Counted from the first letter of the stretch, positions 19,001 to 30,960 are shown. The stretch is 64,000 bases of DNA from Streptomyces sp. V2I9 (GCF_030817475.1 NZ_JAUSZJ010000002.1:124001-188000); one strand, 5' to 3'. Notes: generated from the sequence alone by a model not told the origin. Translations and numbers: made by a program.

Positions 19001-22000
19001 GGGCGACGTAGTGCCCGGCGGTGCCACCCAGTTGGGACTGGAAGTACAGGCCCCGCTGGAGCGGGGTGACCGGTGCCGTGCGCTCGGCCGTCGCGGACGC
19101 GTCCGCGATCCGCCGCAGGGCGGTCAGCCAGTGTCCGGTGATCGCGTCGGGGACGCCTTCGGCCAGGGTGAAACCGGCGTGCAGACGGCCGGTGGCCTCG
19201 TCCGTCCAGGCGTTGACCTCGACGGCGTACGGGCTGCTCGCGGGGGTGGCGTCGGTGATCCGCAGCGCCTCGGACTCGCTTCCCCGGCCGAGGTAGTTGA
19301 AGAGGATCTGCGGCCTGGCGGTCAGCAGCGGGGCCGTCTGCGGGTTGAGGTACCGGAGCTGCCCGTAGGCGACATGCCCGTCCTCGTCCGGCTGGCGTTC
19401 GGCGATCTCGCGCGCCGCGGCGACGGGGTCGGTGTGGGCGGTGAGGCGTACGGGGGCGATGGAGGTGAACCAGCCGACGGTACGGGAGTAGTCGTGGTGC
19501 TCCGCCGCCGGGACACGGCCGTGGCGCTCCAGGTCGACGGCGAGGTCGGTGGGCGTGGGCTGGACGCGGGTCAGAGCGGCGCGCAGGGCTCCGCACAGCA
19601 GCTCGGTGAGGCCGAGGCCGAGCGCGCCGGGCGCGGTGCGGGTCACCTGGTCGCTGACGTCGGGCGGCAGGGCGACGGTGGTCCTTCTGAGGCCCTGGAC
19701 GGCGGGCAGGAGGTCCGGGGCCCGGAGGGTGGTGATCCAGTGCCCGAGGTCGTCGGCCTTCTCGGCGGCGCGTACCGCGAGCGCCTCGGCGTAGGCGGCG
19801 TAGCCGGTGGTCGGCGGCGGCAGCGCGGCTCCGCCCAGGGCGGTGGCCAGGTCGTCGAGGAGGACGAGCCAGGACACCGCGTCCACGGCGAGGTGGTGGA
19901 CGGTGACGACCAGGGTGCGGCTCGCCGCGAGCCAGGAGAACGCGACGACCTCTCCGGCCTCGGGGTCGAGGCGGCGGGCCGCCGTGTTCGCGGCGGCCGT
20001 GGCGGCGGCGGTGCGCTCCGGCACGACGACCGCCGCGCGGGGCGCTTCGGTGCGCAGGGACCACACGCCGTGCTCGACGCGCAGGCGCAGACGCAGGGCC
20101 GGGTGTGCGGCCACGACGGCGTCGGCCGCGCGCCGGATGTCGGCGAGGCCGACGCCCTCCGCGACCGGCACCGCCCTGGCCTGGGCGAATCCGGTGAGCG
20201 GGGTGCCCAGCTCGCGCTGGCGCAGGATGATCGGCGTGAGCGGCAGCGGGCCGTCCTCGCTGCGGGCGGGTGCCGGCGGCTCCGGCTGCGGGGCACGCGT
20301 GGCCAGATGGGCGGCGAGCGCGCGCGGCGTCCGGAGCAGGAACACGTCACGGGGCGCGATCGTCAGGCCGAGCGCCCGCGCGCGGTTGATCACGGTGATG
20401 GCGACGATGCTGTCGCCGCCCGCGCCGAAGAAGTCCGTGTCGGCGTCGACGGTCGTGCCGGGCAGCGCCTCGGTGAAGATGCCGGTCAGGGCGGTGAGCG
20501 CGGGTGCGCCGGTGGCGTCCGGTGCGGTCCCGCGGCTCCGGGCGTCCTGTCGGGCCGCCCGCGCGGCGTGCTCGGTGAGGGCCTTGCGGTCCAGTTTGCC
20601 GTTGACGGTCAGCGGCAGCGCGTCGAGGGGCAGCACCCGGCCCGGCACCATGTGCGCGGGCAGCCGGGCGGCGAGTCGGGTGACGAGGTCGGCGGGCGGG
20701 TCGCCGACGACGTGGACGACGAGGTGGTCCCCGCTGTCGGCCACGGTGACGGCCGCGTCGACGACGCCGTTCACCTCCCGTACCGCGTTCTCGACCTCGC
20801 CCGGTTCGATACGGAATCCCTTGAGCTGCACCTGGTCGTCGGCGCGGCCGGCGAACTCCAGCTCGCCGGCCGGCGTCCGGCGGGCGAGATCGCCCGTGTG
20901 GTACATGCGGGAGCCGTCCGCCGCGAACGGGTTCGCCACGAAGCGGCCGGCGGTGAGTCCGGGGCGCCCCAGGTAGCCGAGGGCCAGTTGGCCGCCCGCG
21001 ACGTAGACGGCGCCCACCCGGCCCGGCGGGACCGGCCGCAGCCGGTCGTCGAGCACATGGACGGTCAGACCGGGGATCGGTCCGCCGATGGGGCTGACGT
21101 CGCCGCGCCGGGCGAAGTCCTCGTCCGTCAGGACCCGGTGGGTGACGTGGACGGTGGTCTCGGTGATGCCGTACATGTTGACCAGCTCGGGCGACGTCGT
21201 CCCGTGCCGCTCCACCCAGCCGCGCAGCCGCCCGAGGTCGAGGGCCTCGCCGCCGAAGACGATGCGGCGCAGCGTCGTGACCGGCCGCTCGGCGCGCAGG
21301 TCGGCCTCGATGAAGCGGTGGAAGGCGGACGGGGTCTGGTTGAGCACGGTCACGCCGCGTTCCCGGACCAGCCGGTGGAAGTCGACCGGCGACCGGGTCA
21401 GCGCGTACTCCGGTACGAGCAGTTCGCCGCCGTGCGCGAGCGCGCCCCACAGCTCCCAGACGGCGAAGTCGAAGGAGAAGGAGTGGAACTGGACCCAGAC
21501 GTCGTCGGGGCCGAACGCCATGTCCGCGCGGGTGTTGGCGAGGAGCGTCGTCACGGCGGAGTGCGGGACGAGGACGCCCTTGGGGCGGCCGGTGGAGCCG
21601 GAGGTATAGATGACGTACGCCGGGTCTCCGGGACGGACGGCGGGCGGCCGGGCAGCCGGTCCACCGTCCTCGGGCCGGTCCGCGGGCGGGAGTTCGTCGC
21701 CCTGGACGAGGACGCGGGCCGCCACGCCCGCGCTGTCCAGCAGCCGGGTGAAGCGGTCGCGTTGCTCCCGGTCCACGAGCACGACCTGCGGGGCGGCGTC
21801 GGCGAGGATGTACGCGAGCCGCTCGTCCGGGTAGGCGAGGTCCAGGGGGACGTACGCGCCTCCGGCGGTGACGGCGGCGACCAGGGCGACGACCTGTTCC
21901 ACGGAGCGCGGGACGGCGACGGCGACCCGTTGCCCGCGGCGGACGCCGGCGGCGCGCAGGGTCGCGGCCAACGCGTCCTTCGCGTCGGCCAGTTCGCCGT

Positions 22001-25000
22001 AGGTGAGGGAGTGGGTGCCGCCGTCCAGCCCGCACCGGGTGACGGCGGTGGCCGCGGGATCGCGGCGCGCGGCGGCGTCGAACAGCTCGCCGAGGGTGGT
22101 CGGCTCCTCCCGCACCGGGGGCCTGCCGGGCGCTTGGACCAGCGCGTCGACCGGGTCGTCGGGGCGGTCGAGCAGCCCGGTGAGAACCCGGACGAAGGTG
22201 TGCAGGATCGCCTCGGCGTCGGCGGGGCGCAGGAGTTCACCGTCGTGGATCAGGTTGAACCGCGAGCGGCCGTCCGGGTCGCGTTCGACGACGAGGGTCA
22301 ACGGGTAGTGCGGTGCGCCCTCGTTGACGATGCCGGTGACGACAAGGGTGTCGTCCGGTCCGCGCAGCGCGGACACGTCGGCCGCGATGTCGAACACGAC
22401 CAGGGTGTCGAACAGGGGTCCCGTCCCGCTCAGCCGGCCGATCCGGGCCAGGGAGACGTGCTGGTGGGCCAGGACGGCGCCCTGATGGAGCTTCACGGCG
22501 TGCAGCAGGTCAGCCGCCGTGTCGGTGGCGTTCCAGCGCGCCCGTACCGGGATCGTGTTGATGAAGAGGCCGACCATGTCGCGGATGCCGGGGACCTCGG
22601 CGTCGCGTCCGGAGACGGTGGAGCCGAAGACGACGTCCCTGCCGCCCAGGAGGCCGCCCAGGGTCACCGCCCACGCACTGTGCACGGCAACGCTCAGGGA
22701 GATTCCGGCCGAGCGCGCGGCCGCCTCGACGTCGTCGGTGAGGTCCGCCGCCACGTCCGCGAACCGTCCGGAGGGGATGTGGCCCTCGGCCACCAGGGAG
22801 GGACGGGGCAGCCCGGCCAGTTCCTCGCGCCACACCCGGTCGCTCTCGTCCTGGTCGCGTCCGGCGAGCCAGTCGACGTAGTCGCGGTAGCCGCCGAGCG
22901 GGTAGGCCGACCCCGGTGTGTGGTACTCGGTCAGCAGGGCGCGGAGCATCGGCGGTACCGACCAGCCGTCCGCGATGATGTGGTGCACCGTCTGGACCAG
23001 GGTCGTGCGGCCCGCGCCGGTGCGAATGAGCGTGAAGCGCATGAGGGGCCCGGCGGCGAGGTCGAAGCCGGCCCTGCGGTCCGCTTCCGCGAGGTCGCGG
23101 ATCTCCTCGTCGGTGAGTCCGGGGCGGTCCAGGACGGTGAAGGGCGGGCGCTTGCCGGTCTCGAGGACGGAGACGACCCGGCCGTCGGCGAGGGCGGTGA
23201 AGCGGGCGGCGAGGTTGGGGTGGAGTGCGAGGAGCCGGGTTGCGGCCGCCTCCAGCCGTTCGGCGTCCACCTCGCCGTCCAGGCTCAGGAGTTGCTGCTC
23301 GACGTAGGCGCCGGTGGCTTCGTCGTCGAAGACGGAGTGGAAGTAGAGCCCCTCCTGGAGCGGGGTGAGCGGGAGGATGTCGTGCAGCGCGGGGCCGTCG
23401 AAGGCGTCGACGTCCGCCTGCGTCAGCGGCACCAGCGGGAAGTCGCTGGGGGTGTGGCCGCCTTCGTCGAGGGCGGCGAGTGCGGCGAGGGTGGAGCGGA
23501 AGTGGTCGCAGAGGGAGGTGATGTCGTCCTCGGTGAACACGCCCTCGGGCCAGGAGACGGTGGTGACCAGTTCGTGGGAGCCGCTCGCGCCGGGTTCGGC
23601 GATCGCGTTGAACTCCAGGGCGCGCGGCAGCCGCATCCGGGGGTCGCGCATCTCACCCAACTGGCCTACGTGTGCTGCGTGTTGCCAGTCGCCGGTCCTC
23701 TCCGCCGCGAACCGTCCCAGGTAGTTGAAGAGGACCTGCGGTGCGGGGCCGGCAGGCAGGTCGCCGCCGAGGTGGCGCAGGGCGCCGTAGGAGACGCCGT
23801 TGGCCGGCACGCGGGCGAGGTCCTCCTTGACGGCCTTGAGGGCGGCGGCGAGGTAGTCGGGGGCCGTGAGGTCGGGGGCCGTGCCGGGGTCCACGGTGAC
23901 CGGGAAGAGCGTGGTGAACCAGCCCACGGTGCGGGAGAGTTCGGGTTCGAATCCGGCCGCCTCCGCGACGAAGCGGGCCTCGCGGCCGTGGCCTTCCAGT
24001 TCGATGTGGGCGAACGTCTGGTCCTGTCCACGGTCGCGGCGCCACCGGGCGAGGGCGACGGCGAGGGCGGTCAGCAGGACATCGTTGACGCCCGCGTGGA
24101 ACTTCGCGGGAACCTCGCCGAGCAGTGCGGCCGTGGTCCCCGGTCCGACGGAGACGGTCCGGGTCCGCTCCCGCGCCACGGTGTCGGCCTCGGTGAGCGC
24201 GCGCCTGCCGAGCGGCGCGTCGGCGGCGGGCAGCGGGGCGGTGTAGTACGTACGGTCCGCGTCGAACGGGGTACGGCCGAGGAGCTGGGTCCAGCGGCGG
24301 AAAGAGGTCCCCACCGGGGGAAGCGCGACAGGCCGCCCCGCGGCGTGCAGGTTCCAGGCGGTGGCCAGGTCGTCCATGAGGATGCGCCAGGACACGCCGT
24401 CGATCACCACGTGGTGGGCGACCAGGACGAGTCGGCGGGCCGAGCGGCGCCAGACGGCGCGCAGCATGACGCCGTGGTCCGGGTCGAGTGCTGCGGTGGC
24501 GCGGGCGACGCATTCCTCCTGGGGGGCGTCGCTCTCCTCCCAGCAGCGGGGGGCCGTTCCGGCTTCGGGGATGTCGAAGCTCCAGCGTTCGCCGCGTACG
24601 AGCTTGGCGCGGAGCATGTCGTGCCGGGTGAGTACGGCGTCGAGGAGGGTGTCGAGCGCTTCGGCGGTCAGTGCGGCCGGGGTGGTGAGGACGACCGACT
24701 GGACGAAGCCGTCGATGGCGTCGGTGGTCTCGCCGAGCCACTGCACGATGGGCGGTCCCACGACGGTGCCGGTGGCGACGTCCCCGTGGTCCACGGCGAC
24801 GGACTCCCGGCTCGCCACCGCCGCCAGCGCACCGACGACGGTGTTGGCGAAGATCTGGCGGGCCGTCACATGGAGGCCGGCGTCGCGCAGGGCGCCGAGC
24901 AGGGAGATCGCGAGGATGCTGTCGCCGCCGAGCCGGAAGAAGTCCTGGTCCACGCCGACGGCTTCCAGCCGCAGCACCGAGGCGACGGCTTCGCACACCA

Positions 25001-26954
25001 GGCGCTCGTTCTCCGTGGCGGGCGCGACGAGGTTCCCGGAGCCGACGGCGGGTTCGGGCAGCGCCCTCCGGTCGATCTTGCCGTTGGGCGTGAGCGGGAA
25101 CTCGGGCAGGACGACGAGGTGGGCGGGGACCATGTGCTCGACCAGGTGGGCGGTCGCCCACGCCTTCACGTCGTCCGCGCCGAGGACCTGGTGGTCGCCG
25201 GAGGGGATGACGTAGCCGACGAGGTAGGTGCCGCCCGCCGCGTTCTTCTTCGCCACGACGCAGGTGTGCCGGACGCCGGGGTGTTCGGCGAGGCCGGCCT
25301 CGACGTCCTCCAGTTCCAGCCGCATGCCGCGGATCTTGACCTGGTTGTCGGCGCGGCCGAGGAAGTCCAGTGATCCGTCCGGGGCGTACCGTGCCAGGTC
25401 GCCGGTGCGGTAGAGCCGGGAGCCGTCCGAGGCGAACGGGTTGGCGACGAAGCGGGAAGCGGTGAGGCCGGGCGCGCTCGCGTATCCGCGTCCCAGCAGC
25501 AGCCCGCCGACGTATAGTTCGCCGCCGACGCCGACCGGCACCGGACGCAGCTCGTCGTCGAGTACGTAGAGCTGGGTGTTCGGGTTCGCTCTGCCGATCG
25601 ACGTCGACAGGCGCTCGGCGGCGTCCCGGTAGATGACGTGGGAGACGCCGATGGTCGTCTCGGCGGGGCCGTAGCCGTGGTAGAGGGGGATGTCGAGGCG
25701 GTCGCGGAACCGCTCGTACAGCTCCGGGGTCAGCACCTCGCCTCCGCACCAGACGTGCCGCAGGCTGTCCAGGCGGCCGGAGTCGCCCACGATCTCCAGG
25801 AGGACGTCCAGCATCGACGAGACGAGGTAGGTGAAGGTGACGCGCTGTTCGGCGATGACGCCGAGCAGGTGGTGCGGGTCGCGCTCGCCGCCGGGCCGCA
25901 GGACCACGAGCCGGCCGCCGGTCACCAGCGGCAGGAGGATCTCGTTGACGGAGATGTCGAAGGAGAGCGGGGCCTTGAAGAGGGAGGCGTCGTCGGGGCC
26001 GAAGTGAAGGATCTCGCCGGACTGCCAGAGCAGGCGCTCGCTGATCGCCTCGTGCCGGATCATGGCCCCCTTGGGCCGCCCGGTGGAGCCGGAGGTGAAC
26101 ATCACGTAGGCCAGGGCGTCGCCGGGGAGGGCGGCGTCGGGGGCGTCGGCCGGGTGTGCGCCGTACTTCCAGTCGCCGAGGGCGACGGCGACGGCGTCCG
26201 GTTCCCCGGCGTCGGCCTTGCCGCTGGAGTTGAGCTGGAGCACGATCCGGGCGTCCTCGGCGACGGCGGCGCGGCGGGCTGCGGGCCACTGGGGATCGAG
26301 GGGGACGAACGCACCCCCGGCCCGGAGCACGGCGAGGAGGCCGACGACCATCTCGGCGGACCGGCCGAGCGAGATGCCGACGACCTGCTCGGGGGCGAGC
26401 CCGCGTTCGATCAGGTGGTGGGCCAACTGCGCGGAGAGTTCGGCGGTTTCGCGGTACGTCAGGGAGCGGTGCTCGTCGACGATCGCCACGGCGTCCGGCC
26501 GCAGCCGCGCCTGTTCGCGGAAGAGTTCCATGACGGTCGGCCGGACGCGGTCGGCCCGCGTGTCGTTCCAGCGGGCCAGTTCCTCGGCCCGCTGCCGGGG
26601 ATCGGACGGGCCGATGGCGCCGAGGGGCCGGTCCGGGAAGTCGGCCAGGTCGTCCAGGGTCCGCTGGGCTTCGGCGGGATCGATGCCGGGCGGCACGGTG
26701 ATGCGGAGGGTCCGCTCGTCGACCTCCCACCGCGGGGCGGTGCCGGAACCCTCCCGGACCCGGTCGAGGAGTTCGGGGAAGGGGGTGACGGGGGTGAGCT
26801 CCGTGCCCTGCGGGCCCGCGCCGGTCGCCCAGTACGCGAGCCCGGCGGCGCATGCCTCGACGAGGGTCCGGTCGCCGTGGTCTCCGGTCCGCCGCCGCAG
26901 GGCGGCCAGCCGGGTGGGGGACAGCTGTATGCCAGAAGCGCTCGGTTCCGCCAT
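16017..26954 (-). CDS. cchH: Coelichelin-type trimodular NRPS
   Basis: A 3645-residue synthetase, domain order A1-PCP-E-C-A2-PCP-E-C-A3-PCP with no thioesterase. Landmarks: A1 TSGSTG near residue 287, PCP Ser679, E1 HHVVIDG at 847, C2 HHIIADG at 1324, A2 near 1784, PCP Ser2182, E2 HHLAVDA at 2353, C3 near 2754, A3 near 3206, PCP Ser3605. The ten-residue pocket codes, read by eye with the invariant last Lys assumed, are DINYWGGIGK (formyl-hydroxyornithine), DFWNVGMVHK (Thr) and DMENLGLINK (hydroxyornithine). This set is the one described for CchH of S. coelicolor. The product would be a tris-hydroxamate made from three modules, with one residue used twice. C3 is odd: its HHxxxDG motif reads HLLLWDG, with Leu2755 for the catalytic His. 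The start at 26954 has AAAGGA upstream. Confidence 0.95.
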   Translation of the reverse strand: MAEPSASGIQLSPTRLAALRRRTGDHGDRTLVEACAAGLAYWATGAGPQGTELTPVTPFPELLDRVREGSGTAPRWEVDERTLRITVPPGIDPAEAQRTLDDLADFPDRPLGAIGPSDPRQRAEELARWNDTRADRVRPTVMELFREQARLRPDAVAIVDEHRSLTYRETAELSAQLAHHLIERGLAPEQVVGISLGRSAEMVVGLLAVLRAGGAFVPLDPQWPAARRAAVAEDARIVLQLNSSGKADAGEPDAVAVALGDWKYGAHPADAPDAALPGDALAYVMFTSGSTGRPKGAMIRHEAISERLLWQSGEILHFGPDDASLFKAPLSFDISVNEILLPLVTGGRLVVLRPGGERDPHHLLGVIAEQRVTFTYLVSSMLDVLLEIVGDSGRLDSLRHVWCGGEVLTPELYERFRDRLDIPLYHGYGPAETTIGVSHVIYRDAAERLSTSIGRANPNTQLYVLDDELRPVPVGVGGELYVGGLLLGRGYASAPGLTASRFVANPFASDGSRLYRTGDLARYAPDGSLDFLGRADNQVKIRGMRLELEDVEAGLAEHPGVRHTCVVAKKNAAGGTYLVGYVIPSGDHQVLGADDVKAWATAHLVEHMVPAHLVVLPEFPLTPNGKIDRRALPEPAVGSGNLVAPATENERLVCEAVASVLRLEAVGVDQDFFRLGGDSILAISLLGALRDAGLHVTARQIFANTVVGALAAVASRESVAVDHGDVATGTVVGPPIVQWLGETTDAIDGFVQSVVLTTPAALTAEALDTLLDAVLTRHDMLRAKLVRGERWSFDIPEAGTAPRCWEESDAPQEECVARATAALDPDHGVMLRAVWRRSARRLVLVAHHVVIDGVSWRILMDDLATAWNLHAAGRPVALPPVGTSFRRWTQLLGRTPFDADRTYYTAPLPAADAPLGRRALTEADTVARERTRTVSVGPGTTAALLGEVPAKFHAGVNDVLLTALAVALARWRRDRGQDQTFAHIELEGHGREARFVAEAAGFEPELSRTVGWFTTLFPVTVDPGTAPDLTAPDYLAAALKAVKEDLARVPANGVSYGALRHLGGDLPAGPAPQVLFNYLGRFAAERTGDWQHAAHVGQLGEMRDPRMRLPRALEFNAIAEPGASGSHELVTTVSWPEGVFTEDDITSLCDHFRSTLAALAALDEGGHTPSDFPLVPLTQADVDAFDGPALHDILPLTPLQEGLYFHSVFDDEATGAYVEQQLLSLDGEVDAERLEAAATRLLALHPNLAARFTALADGRVVSVLETGKRPPFTVLDRPGLTDEEIRDLAEADRRAGFDLAAGPLMRFTLIRTGAGRTTLVQTVHHIIADGWSVPPMLRALLTEYHTPGSAYPLGGYRDYVDWLAGRDQDESDRVWREELAGLPRPSLVAEGHIPSGRFADVAADLTDDVEAAARSAGISLSVAVHSAWAVTLGGLLGGRDVVFGSTVSGRDAEVPGIRDMVGLFINTIPVRARWNATDTAADLLHAVKLHQGAVLAHQHVSLARIGRLSGTGPLFDTLVVFDIAADVSALRGPDDTLVVTGIVNEGAPHYPLTLVVERDPDGRSRFNLIHDGELLRPADAEAILHTFVRVLTGLLDRPDDPVDALVQAPGRPPVREEPTTLGELFDAAARRDPAATAVTRCGLDGGTHSLTYGELADAKDALAATLRAAGVRRGQRVAVAVPRSVEQVVALVAAVTAGGAYVPLDLAYPDERLAYILADAAPQVVLVDREQRDRFTRLLDSAGVAARVLVQGDELPPADRPEDGGPAARPPAVRPGDPAYVIYTSGSTGRPKGVLVPHSAVTTLLANTRADMAFGPDDVWVQFHSFSFDFAVWELWGALAHGGELLVPEYALTRSPVDFHRLVRERGVTVLNQTPSAFHRFIEADLRAERPVTTLRRIVFGGEALDLGRLRGWVERHGTTSPELVNMYGITETTVHVTHRVLTDEDFARRGDVSPIGGPIPGLTVHVLDDRLRPVPPGRVGAVYVAGGQLALGYLGRPGLTAGRFVANPFAADGSRMYHTGDLARRTPAGELEFAGRADDQVQLKGFRIEPGEVENAVREVNGVVDAAVTVADSGDHLVVHVVGDPPADLVTRLAARLPAHMVPGRVLPLDALPLTVNGKLDRKALTEHAARAARQDARSRGTAPDATGAPALTALTGIFTEALPGTTVDADTDFFGAGGDSIVAITVINRARALGLTIAPRDVFLLRTPRALAAHLATRAPQPEPPAPARSEDGPLPLTPIILRQRELGTPLTGFAQARAVPVAEGVGLADIRRAADAVVAAHPALRLRLRVEHGVWSLRTEAPRAAVVVPERTAAATAAANTAARRLDPEAGEVVAFSWLAASRTLVVTVHHLAVDAVSWLVLLDDLATALGGAALPPPTTGYAAYAEALAVRAAEKADDLGHWITTLRAPDLLPAVQGLRRTTVALPPDVSDQVTRTAPGALGLGLTELLCGALRAALTRVQPTPTDLAVDLERHGRVPAAEHHDYSRTVGWFTSIAPVRLTAHTDPVAAAREIAERQPDEDGHVAYGQLRYLNPQTAPLLTARPQILFNYLGRGSESEALRITDATPASSPYAVEVNAWTDEATGRLHAGFTLAEGVPDAITGHWLTALRRIADASATAERTAPVTPLQRGLYFQSQLGGTAGHYVAQSYFTFDRTLNADALSEAMARVISRHPVVGAGFTTDDEGNPVQLLAAGRRVAVRTVHVTTRAEAETLRTEDRERGFDPGEPPLVRLTVVRGPEGGDGLLLSYHLLLWDGWSREILLRDLFDAYEAVVAGRPWDATPAVPGFEEYARTLAAEDAAASERFWAEHLAGLEGPTLLAGPAPALGEELPRPLTHTLSTELSELLRATARTHGVTLNSVLTGAFGLLLGARTGRGDAVFGVTVSGREGDGHGDIVGVLLNTVPMWTRARPGDSVDAYLSSVQAARVAAMEHEHLGLGEIQRAGGHDTLFDNLFVLQNFLDPDAFAEMNARHGITSVQADDSTHYPYTWVVTPGDRLTVKLEHRHGDAVHARRLLDDYLRVLEDLATATGPVGALPGLAPPPVPAVRTEVGTDTVVDRFDLAADRHPDRTALVADGATLTFAALQSRSRAVAGVLAARGIGPGATVGLAIPRSPDWIAALFAVLRVGAAYVPLELDHPDERIAAIVEDARPEVILTVSAVAPRLSGELIELDRPLPEAEPYATFAPGDPDRLRHPAYTIYTSGSTGKPKGVVTEYAGLTNMLINHQRRIFEPVLAEHGHRTFRIAHTVSFAFDMSWEELLWLADGHEVHICDEELRRDAPRLVEYCVRHRIDVINVTPTYAQQLVAEGLLEDPRRRPALVLLGGEAVTPALWQRLAETEGTVGYNLYGPTEYTINTLGVGTFECQDPVVGVAIDNTEVYVLDPWLRPLPDGVPGELYVAGVGIARGYLGLSAQTAHRFVACPFGAPGERMYRTGDLVVRRPDGNIAYLGRTDQQVKIRGHRVELGEVEAVFAAHPAVRHAAAVAQPDPGVDGAYRLAAYLVLADSADLARVAEEAGAGLPDFMRPTHYARIDGIPLTVNGKADTRALPEARPLGALTTAGERGPETETERVVCEFFAEALDLDDDEVSAVSDFASLGGHSMLAVRLTGLLRREYGPVVTVRDLLTLRTPEALARHLDENS

Positions 26955-27014
26955 CGACGTCTCAGCATCCTTTCGCGGTCTGCACGTTGACCCGGCCGCT
27001 CGGCGGGGTCGCGC

Positions 27015-28802
27015 CTAACTTCCCTCTCGCCACGCACGCCACAGCCGGGCGTACTGCCCGCCCAGCGCGACCAGTTCGCCGTGTGTCCCCTCCTCCACCA
27101 CACGTCCCTCGTCCAGCACGGCGATGCGGTCGGCGGCCATCGCCTGGGTCAGCCGGTGTGCCACGAACAGCGTGGTCCGGCCGGCACAGGCGGCGAGCAC
27201 GGCCCGTTCCAGCTCGGCCGCGCCTTCGCTGCCGGCCTCCGCGGTCGACTCGTCGAGCACCACCACGGGCGACCGGCCGAGCACCAGCCGGGCCAGGGCG
27301 ACCTGGGCGACCTTGGTGACGTCCAGGCGTTCGCCGCCCTCACCGACCGGGGTGTCCAGGCCGTCGGGGAGCTGTCCGGCCCACTCCCCCGCGCCGACCG
27401 TGCGCAGGGCCTCCATCAGCTCCTCGTCGCCGGCGAGCGGAGCGGCGAGCCGCAGGTCGTCGGCGAGCGGGCCGGAGAACACATGGGTCTCCTGGGTCAG
27501 GATGCTGACCAGGGCGCGGGCCCCGGCCTCGTCCAGACCCGCGAGGTCGTGCGCCCCGATGCGCACCGACCCGGCCTGCGGTCTCCCGATGCCCGCGATG
27601 AGCGCGGCCAGGGTGGACTTCCCCGCGCCGGTCGCGCCGACCAGGGCGAGCGAGCCCCCGGCCGGAATGGTCAGGGAGACCTCGCGCAGCACCGGTTCCT
27701 CGGCGCCGGGGTAGGTGAAGGTGACGTCCCGTACGGTGACCGGGTACGGCTCGACGCCGGGCGTGGCGACCGTGCCGTCGCCGACCAGCCGCTGTTCGGA
27801 GGGCTCGGAGAAGACCCCGACCAGGCGGGTCAGGCCGGACCCCGACTTCTGCGCCTCGTCGAAGGTGAACATGATGGCGCCCAGCGGGGTGAACAGCCGG
27901 TGGAACATCAGCGGGGCGGCCGACACCTCGCCCAGGGTGGCGGCGTCCGCCTCCAGCAGGGCGTATCCGACGACCAGGATCAGGACGAGTCCGATGAACT
28001 CGGCGCGGTTCTCCCGGCCGACGAAGCGGCCGAAGAAGCGGAAGACGTCGATGCCGAGGTTGCGCACCCGCCACGACTCGGTGGTGACCTTCTCGCGTAC
28101 CGCGCCCTCCAGGCGGTAGGCCCGGACCGTGTCGATGCCGTTGAGTCCGCTGATCAGCGCCTGGGCGCGGTCGGCCTGGGCGATCCGCTGCTGCCGGTAG
28201 AGGGGCGCGGAGCGGGGCAGGTACCAGCGCAGGGCGAGCGCGTAGGCGGGCAGGGCGCCGGCTCCGGCGAGGCCGAGGCGCCAGTCGAGGCCGAACATGC
28301 CGACCGTCGCGATGACGACCAGGACGCCCGCCGAGAACACGGTGGGGATGGCCGACCTGATGCCCTTGGAGATGACGGCCACGTCGTCGCCGACGCGGGA
28401 GAGCACGTCCCCGCGGCCGACCTCCTCGACGCGTGCGCTGGGCATCCCCAGCACGGCGCGCACGGCTTGCTCGCGGAGCCGGGCGAGGAGTTCGGCGCCG
28501 AGCCTGCCGATCAGGAAGGTGGAGGCGGCGGTGGCCACCGCGCCGAGCAGCGCGGCGGCCACCATCAGCACGCCGACGGTGAGCAGGATCGAGCGTGACC
28601 CGCCTCCCGCCACCCCGTCGACGACGCGGCTGAGCAGGAGCACGGGGAGCACCTGGAGCGCGGCGGCGGCCACCGTGGTCAGGACGGTGGAGGCCGTCAG
28701 CCACGGGGTCCGGCGGCAGTGCGAGGCCACCCAGCGGGCGGCCTCGCCGCCGGTTGCCGTGCGCAGGGCCGCCGGGGCGACGGGGGTGTCGGTGACAGTC
28801 AC
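27015..28802 (-). CDS. cchG: ABC exporter half-transporter, coelichelin export
   Basis: A 595-residue fused membrane and ATPase protein. The membrane domain runs to about residue 330, with repeated hydrophobic helices such as LTTVAAAALQVLPVLLLS. The ATPase domain has an intact Walker A, VGATGAGKSTLAAL. The signature region lacks a canonical LSGGQ and reads EGGERLDVTKVAQVALARL. Walker B is VVVLDESTAEAG with the catalytic Glu kept. With CchI, whose signature is intact but Walker A is lost, it would form one composite competent site. The GTG at 28802 is chosen as the N-terminus of a typical exporter; no strong ribosome binding site is seen. The gap to cchH is 60 bases. Confidence 0.87.
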   Translation of the reverse strand: MTVTDTPVAPAALRTATGGEAARWVASHCRRTPWLTASTVLTTVAAAALQVLPVLLLSRVVDGVAGGGSRSILLTVGVLMVAAALLGAVATAASTFLIGRLGAELLARLREQAVRAVLGMPSARVEEVGRGDVLSRVGDDVAVISKGIRSAIPTVFSAGVLVVIATVGMFGLDWRLGLAGAGALPAYALALRWYLPRSAPLYRQQRIAQADRAQALISGLNGIDTVRAYRLEGAVREKVTTESWRVRNLGIDVFRFFGRFVGRENRAEFIGLVLILVVGYALLEADAATLGEVSAAPLMFHRLFTPLGAIMFTFDEAQKSGSGLTRLVGVFSEPSEQRLVGDGTVATPGVEPYPVTVRDVTFTYPGAEEPVLREVSLTIPAGGSLALVGATGAGKSTLAALIAGIGRPQAGSVRIGAHDLAGLDEAGARALVSILTQETHVFSGPLADDLRLAAPLAGDEELMEALRTVGAGEWAGQLPDGLDTPVGEGGERLDVTKVAQVALARLVLGRSPVVVLDESTAEAGSEGAAELERAVLAACAGRTTLFVAHRLTQAMAADRIAVLDEGRVVEEGTHGELVALGGQYARLWRAWREGS

Positions 28803-28849
28803 TCGGAGACCGCTTCTCGCCGGGGTACGGGCCGTGGGGCGGCCATCGC

Positions 28850-29902
28850 TCACTTGGCCGACTCGACGAGTTCGTCGATCGCGTAGGGCAGGGAGAGCAG
28901 GGTGCCCTGCGACATCGCGGCGCCGATCGCGGGGCCCTCGCTGTCCAGCAGGTAGGAGACCTTGCCGTTCTTGACGGCCGGGAGGTTGGTGAACAGTTCG
29001 GACTTCTTGAGCGCGTCCGTGTCGGCCTTGTCGTTGATGACGAAGATGCGGTCGACGTCGATGAGGTCGATGCGCTCGGGCGAGAGCTCGGTGGAGAAGG
29101 CGCCACCCGCGACCTTGTCGATCTCGTTCTGGTAGGTGAAGCCGGTGCCCGTGATGAGGCGGCCGCGGACGTCGGTGGAGGTGAAGGCGGAGATCGAGTC
29201 CTTGTACCAGGACACCGCGACGGCCTTCTGTCCGACGAAACCGGGGTTGGCCTTCTTGGCTGCGTCGAGCTTGGTCTGGATGCCCTTGACCAGTTCGGCG
29301 CCCTCCTTCTCCTTGCCGAGCGCCTTGGCGATGTGCACCGCGTTGTCCTGCCACGGGGCACTGAAGAGTTCCTTCTCCCTCTTGGTGCGGCCGACGGTCG
29401 GGGCGATCTTGGAGAGCTTCTCGTAGGCCGCCTTGTCGACCTCGGAGTAGACCGCGATGATCAGGTCGGGGCGCAGGGAGGCGATCTTCTCGAAGTTGGG
29501 GCCGGCGTCGCCGTTCTTCATGACGACCTCGGGACGCGTGTCGCCCCAGTGGTCCTTCACCCAGGGCCACTGGGTGTTGATGTCGGGCGTCCGGCCGGCC
29601 GGGTTGGGGTACTGGTCGACCATGCCGACCGGCTTGGTGCCGAGCGCGAGGACGGCCTGGTCGTCGGTGTAGCCGACGGTGACGACCCGCTTCGGGGCCT
29701 GCTCGACCTCGGTGGATCCGAACGCGTGCTCCACGGTGACCGGAAACACTCCCCCGCCGGCGGCCGGAGCGTCGTCGTTCTTCCCCGCCTTCGCCGAGTC
29801 GTCGCCGCATCCCGCGAGGAGGCCGACGCCGAGGGTCGCGGCGGAGACGGCCGCGGCCAGCCGCCGCCACGGCTTCACAGACGTCGTTCGATGGAGAAGC
29901 AT
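28850..29902 (-). CDS. cchF: Ferric-siderophore substrate-binding lipoprotein
   Basis: A 350-residue periplasmic-binding-type protein anchored to the membrane by lipid. The signal peptide ends in LGVGLLAGC. The body has the class III binding-protein layout with ERIDLIDVDRIFVIN and PKRVVTVGYTDDQAVLALG, as in FhuD/FepB relatives. It would capture ferric coelichelin and deliver it to CchC/CchD. The ATG at 29902 gives a proper signal peptide; the frame is open to 30013 but that part would bury the signal. An iron box lies 73 bases upstream, so cchF may start a transcript running into cchG, H and I. Confidence 0.92.
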   Translation of the reverse strand: MLLHRTTSVKPWRRLAAAVSAATLGVGLLAGCGDDSAKAGKNDDAPAAGGGVFPVTVEHAFGSTEVEQAPKRVVTVGYTDDQAVLALGTKPVGMVDQYPNPAGRTPDINTQWPWVKDHWGDTRPEVVMKNGDAGPNFEKIASLRPDLIIAVYSEVDKAAYEKLSKIAPTVGRTKREKELFSAPWQDNAVHIAKALGKEKEGAELVKGIQTKLDAAKKANPGFVGQKAVAVSWYKDSISAFTSTDVRGRLITGTGFTYQNEIDKVAGGAFSTELSPERIDLIDVDRIFVINDKADTDALKKSELFTNLPAVKNGKVSYLLDSEGPAIGAAMSQGTLLSLPYAIDELVESAK

Positions 29903-29974
29903 CGTCGGATCCCTTGCTCTAGCGCGGTCCACTGCGCCCCGGTACGGAGGCAGCCAGACTGTACCCCGATCAAC

Positions 29975-29993
29975 TGAGGGCAGCCTAGCCTTA
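29975..29993. promoter_or_regulatory. Iron box upstream of cchF
   Basis: On the minus strand TAAGGCTAGGCTGCCCTCA matches 13 of 19 consensus positions with an intact CTAGGCT core. Confidence 0.55.
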
Positions 29994-30050
29994 CTGAATA
30001 AACTTTCCACCAATGAGGCCGAGTTGGTGCCTGACGACCGGTCAATCCGG

Positions 30051-30923
30051 TCACCGGGGCGGGGAATCGCCCTCGGCCCGCACGCCCGGTCCGACGTGCG
30101 CCCGGCCTATCGGCACGATGAGCGGCCGGTCGCCCACCGGATCGTCGACCACCCGGGCCCGCAGCCCGAACGCCTCGTACAGCAGCTCGGCGGTGACGAC
30201 GTCCCGCGGATGCCCCTGCGCCAGGACCGCCCCCGCCCGCATGACGACGAGGTGGTCGCTGTAGCGGGTGGCCAGGTTGAGGTCGTGCAGGACCATGACC
30301 ACGGTGCGGCCCGACTCGTGGAGATCGTCGACGAGGTCGAGTACGTCGATCGCGTGGGCCAGGTCCAGATAGGTGGTCGGCTCGTCGAGCAGCAGCAGGT
30401 CGGTGCCCTGCGCCAGGGTCATCGAGATCCATACCCGCTGGCGCTGCCCGCCGGACAGCGAGTCGACGGACCGCTCCGCGAGGTTCGCCACCCCGGTCAT
30501 GGCCAGGGCGCGCCGCACCACGTCGGCGTCGTCCGACGACCACTGCCGCAGCCAGCTCTGGTGCGGATGGCGTCCGCGCGCGACGAGGTCGGCGACGGTC
30601 AGCCCGTCCGGGGCGACCGGCGCCTGCGGGAGCAGCCCGAGCTTCTTCGCCACGTCCCTGGTCCGGAGACGGCCGATGTCCTCACCGTCCAGGACGACGG
30701 TGCCTCCGGACGGCTTGAGCAGCCGGCTCAGGGTGCGCAACAGGGTGGACTTCCCACAGCCGTTGGGGCCGATGATCGTGGTGATCACTCCGGGCGGGAT
30801 CGTCACGTCGAGGCCGTCGATGACCGTACGGTCGCCGTACCCGACGGTGATGCCCCTGGCGGCCAGCCGGGGAATGTCGTCCTTGACGTCCGCAGCGGTC
30901 CGTACGGTGAACTGAGCGGCCAC
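30051..30923 (-). CDS. cchE: Ferric-siderophore ABC importer ATPase
   Basis: A 290-residue ATPase of the FepC/FhuC class powering CchC/CchD. All motifs are canonical: Walker [13 protein letters not shown]-loop GLLPQAP, signature [13 protein letters not shown], Walker [13 protein letters not shown] and the switch VMVLHDLN. The GTG at 30923 has GGGGGA close upstream. It is 37 bases downstream of cchD on the same strand and ends 148 bases before the cchF start. Confidence 0.95.
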   Translation of the reverse strand: MAAQFTVRTAADVKDDIPRLAARGITVGYGDRTVIDGLDVTIPPGVITTIIGPNGCGKSTLLRTLSRLLKPSGGTVVLDGEDIGRLRTRDVAKKLGLLPQAPVAPDGLTVADLVARGRHPHQSWLRQWSSDDADVVRRALAMTGVANLAERSVDSLSGGQRQRVWISMTLAQGTDLLLLDEPTTYLDLAHAIDVLDLVDDLHESGRTVVMVLHDLNLATRYSDHLVVMRAGAVLAQGHPRDVVTAELLYEAFGLRARVVDDPVGDRPLIVPIGRAHVGPGVRAEGDSPPR

Positions 30924-30936
30924 GAGTCCCCCTTGT

Positions 30937-30955
30937 TGAGGTATGCCTTACTTCT
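30937..30955. promoter_or_regulatory. Weak iron-box-like sequence between cchD and cchE
   Basis: TGAGGTATGCCTTACTTCT matches about 12 of 19 positions of the reverse iron box. It sits in the 37-base gap between cchD and cchE, so it may be fortuitous. Confidence 0.25.
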
Positions 30956-30960
30956 ACCAT

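Noticed and set aside
15351..25373. A plus-strand open frame of over 3300 codons across the NRPS region
   Set aside because: It is the antisense shadow of cchI/cchH. At this GC content the complementary frames stay open, and its translation is low-complexity Gly/Arg/Val sequence with no domain.
16017..26954. NRPS as the partner of the dhb genes (a catecholate peptide synthetase)
   Set aside because: It begins with an A domain and has no N-terminal condensation domain to accept a DHB starter, and its pocket codes fit hydroxyornithine-type substrates.
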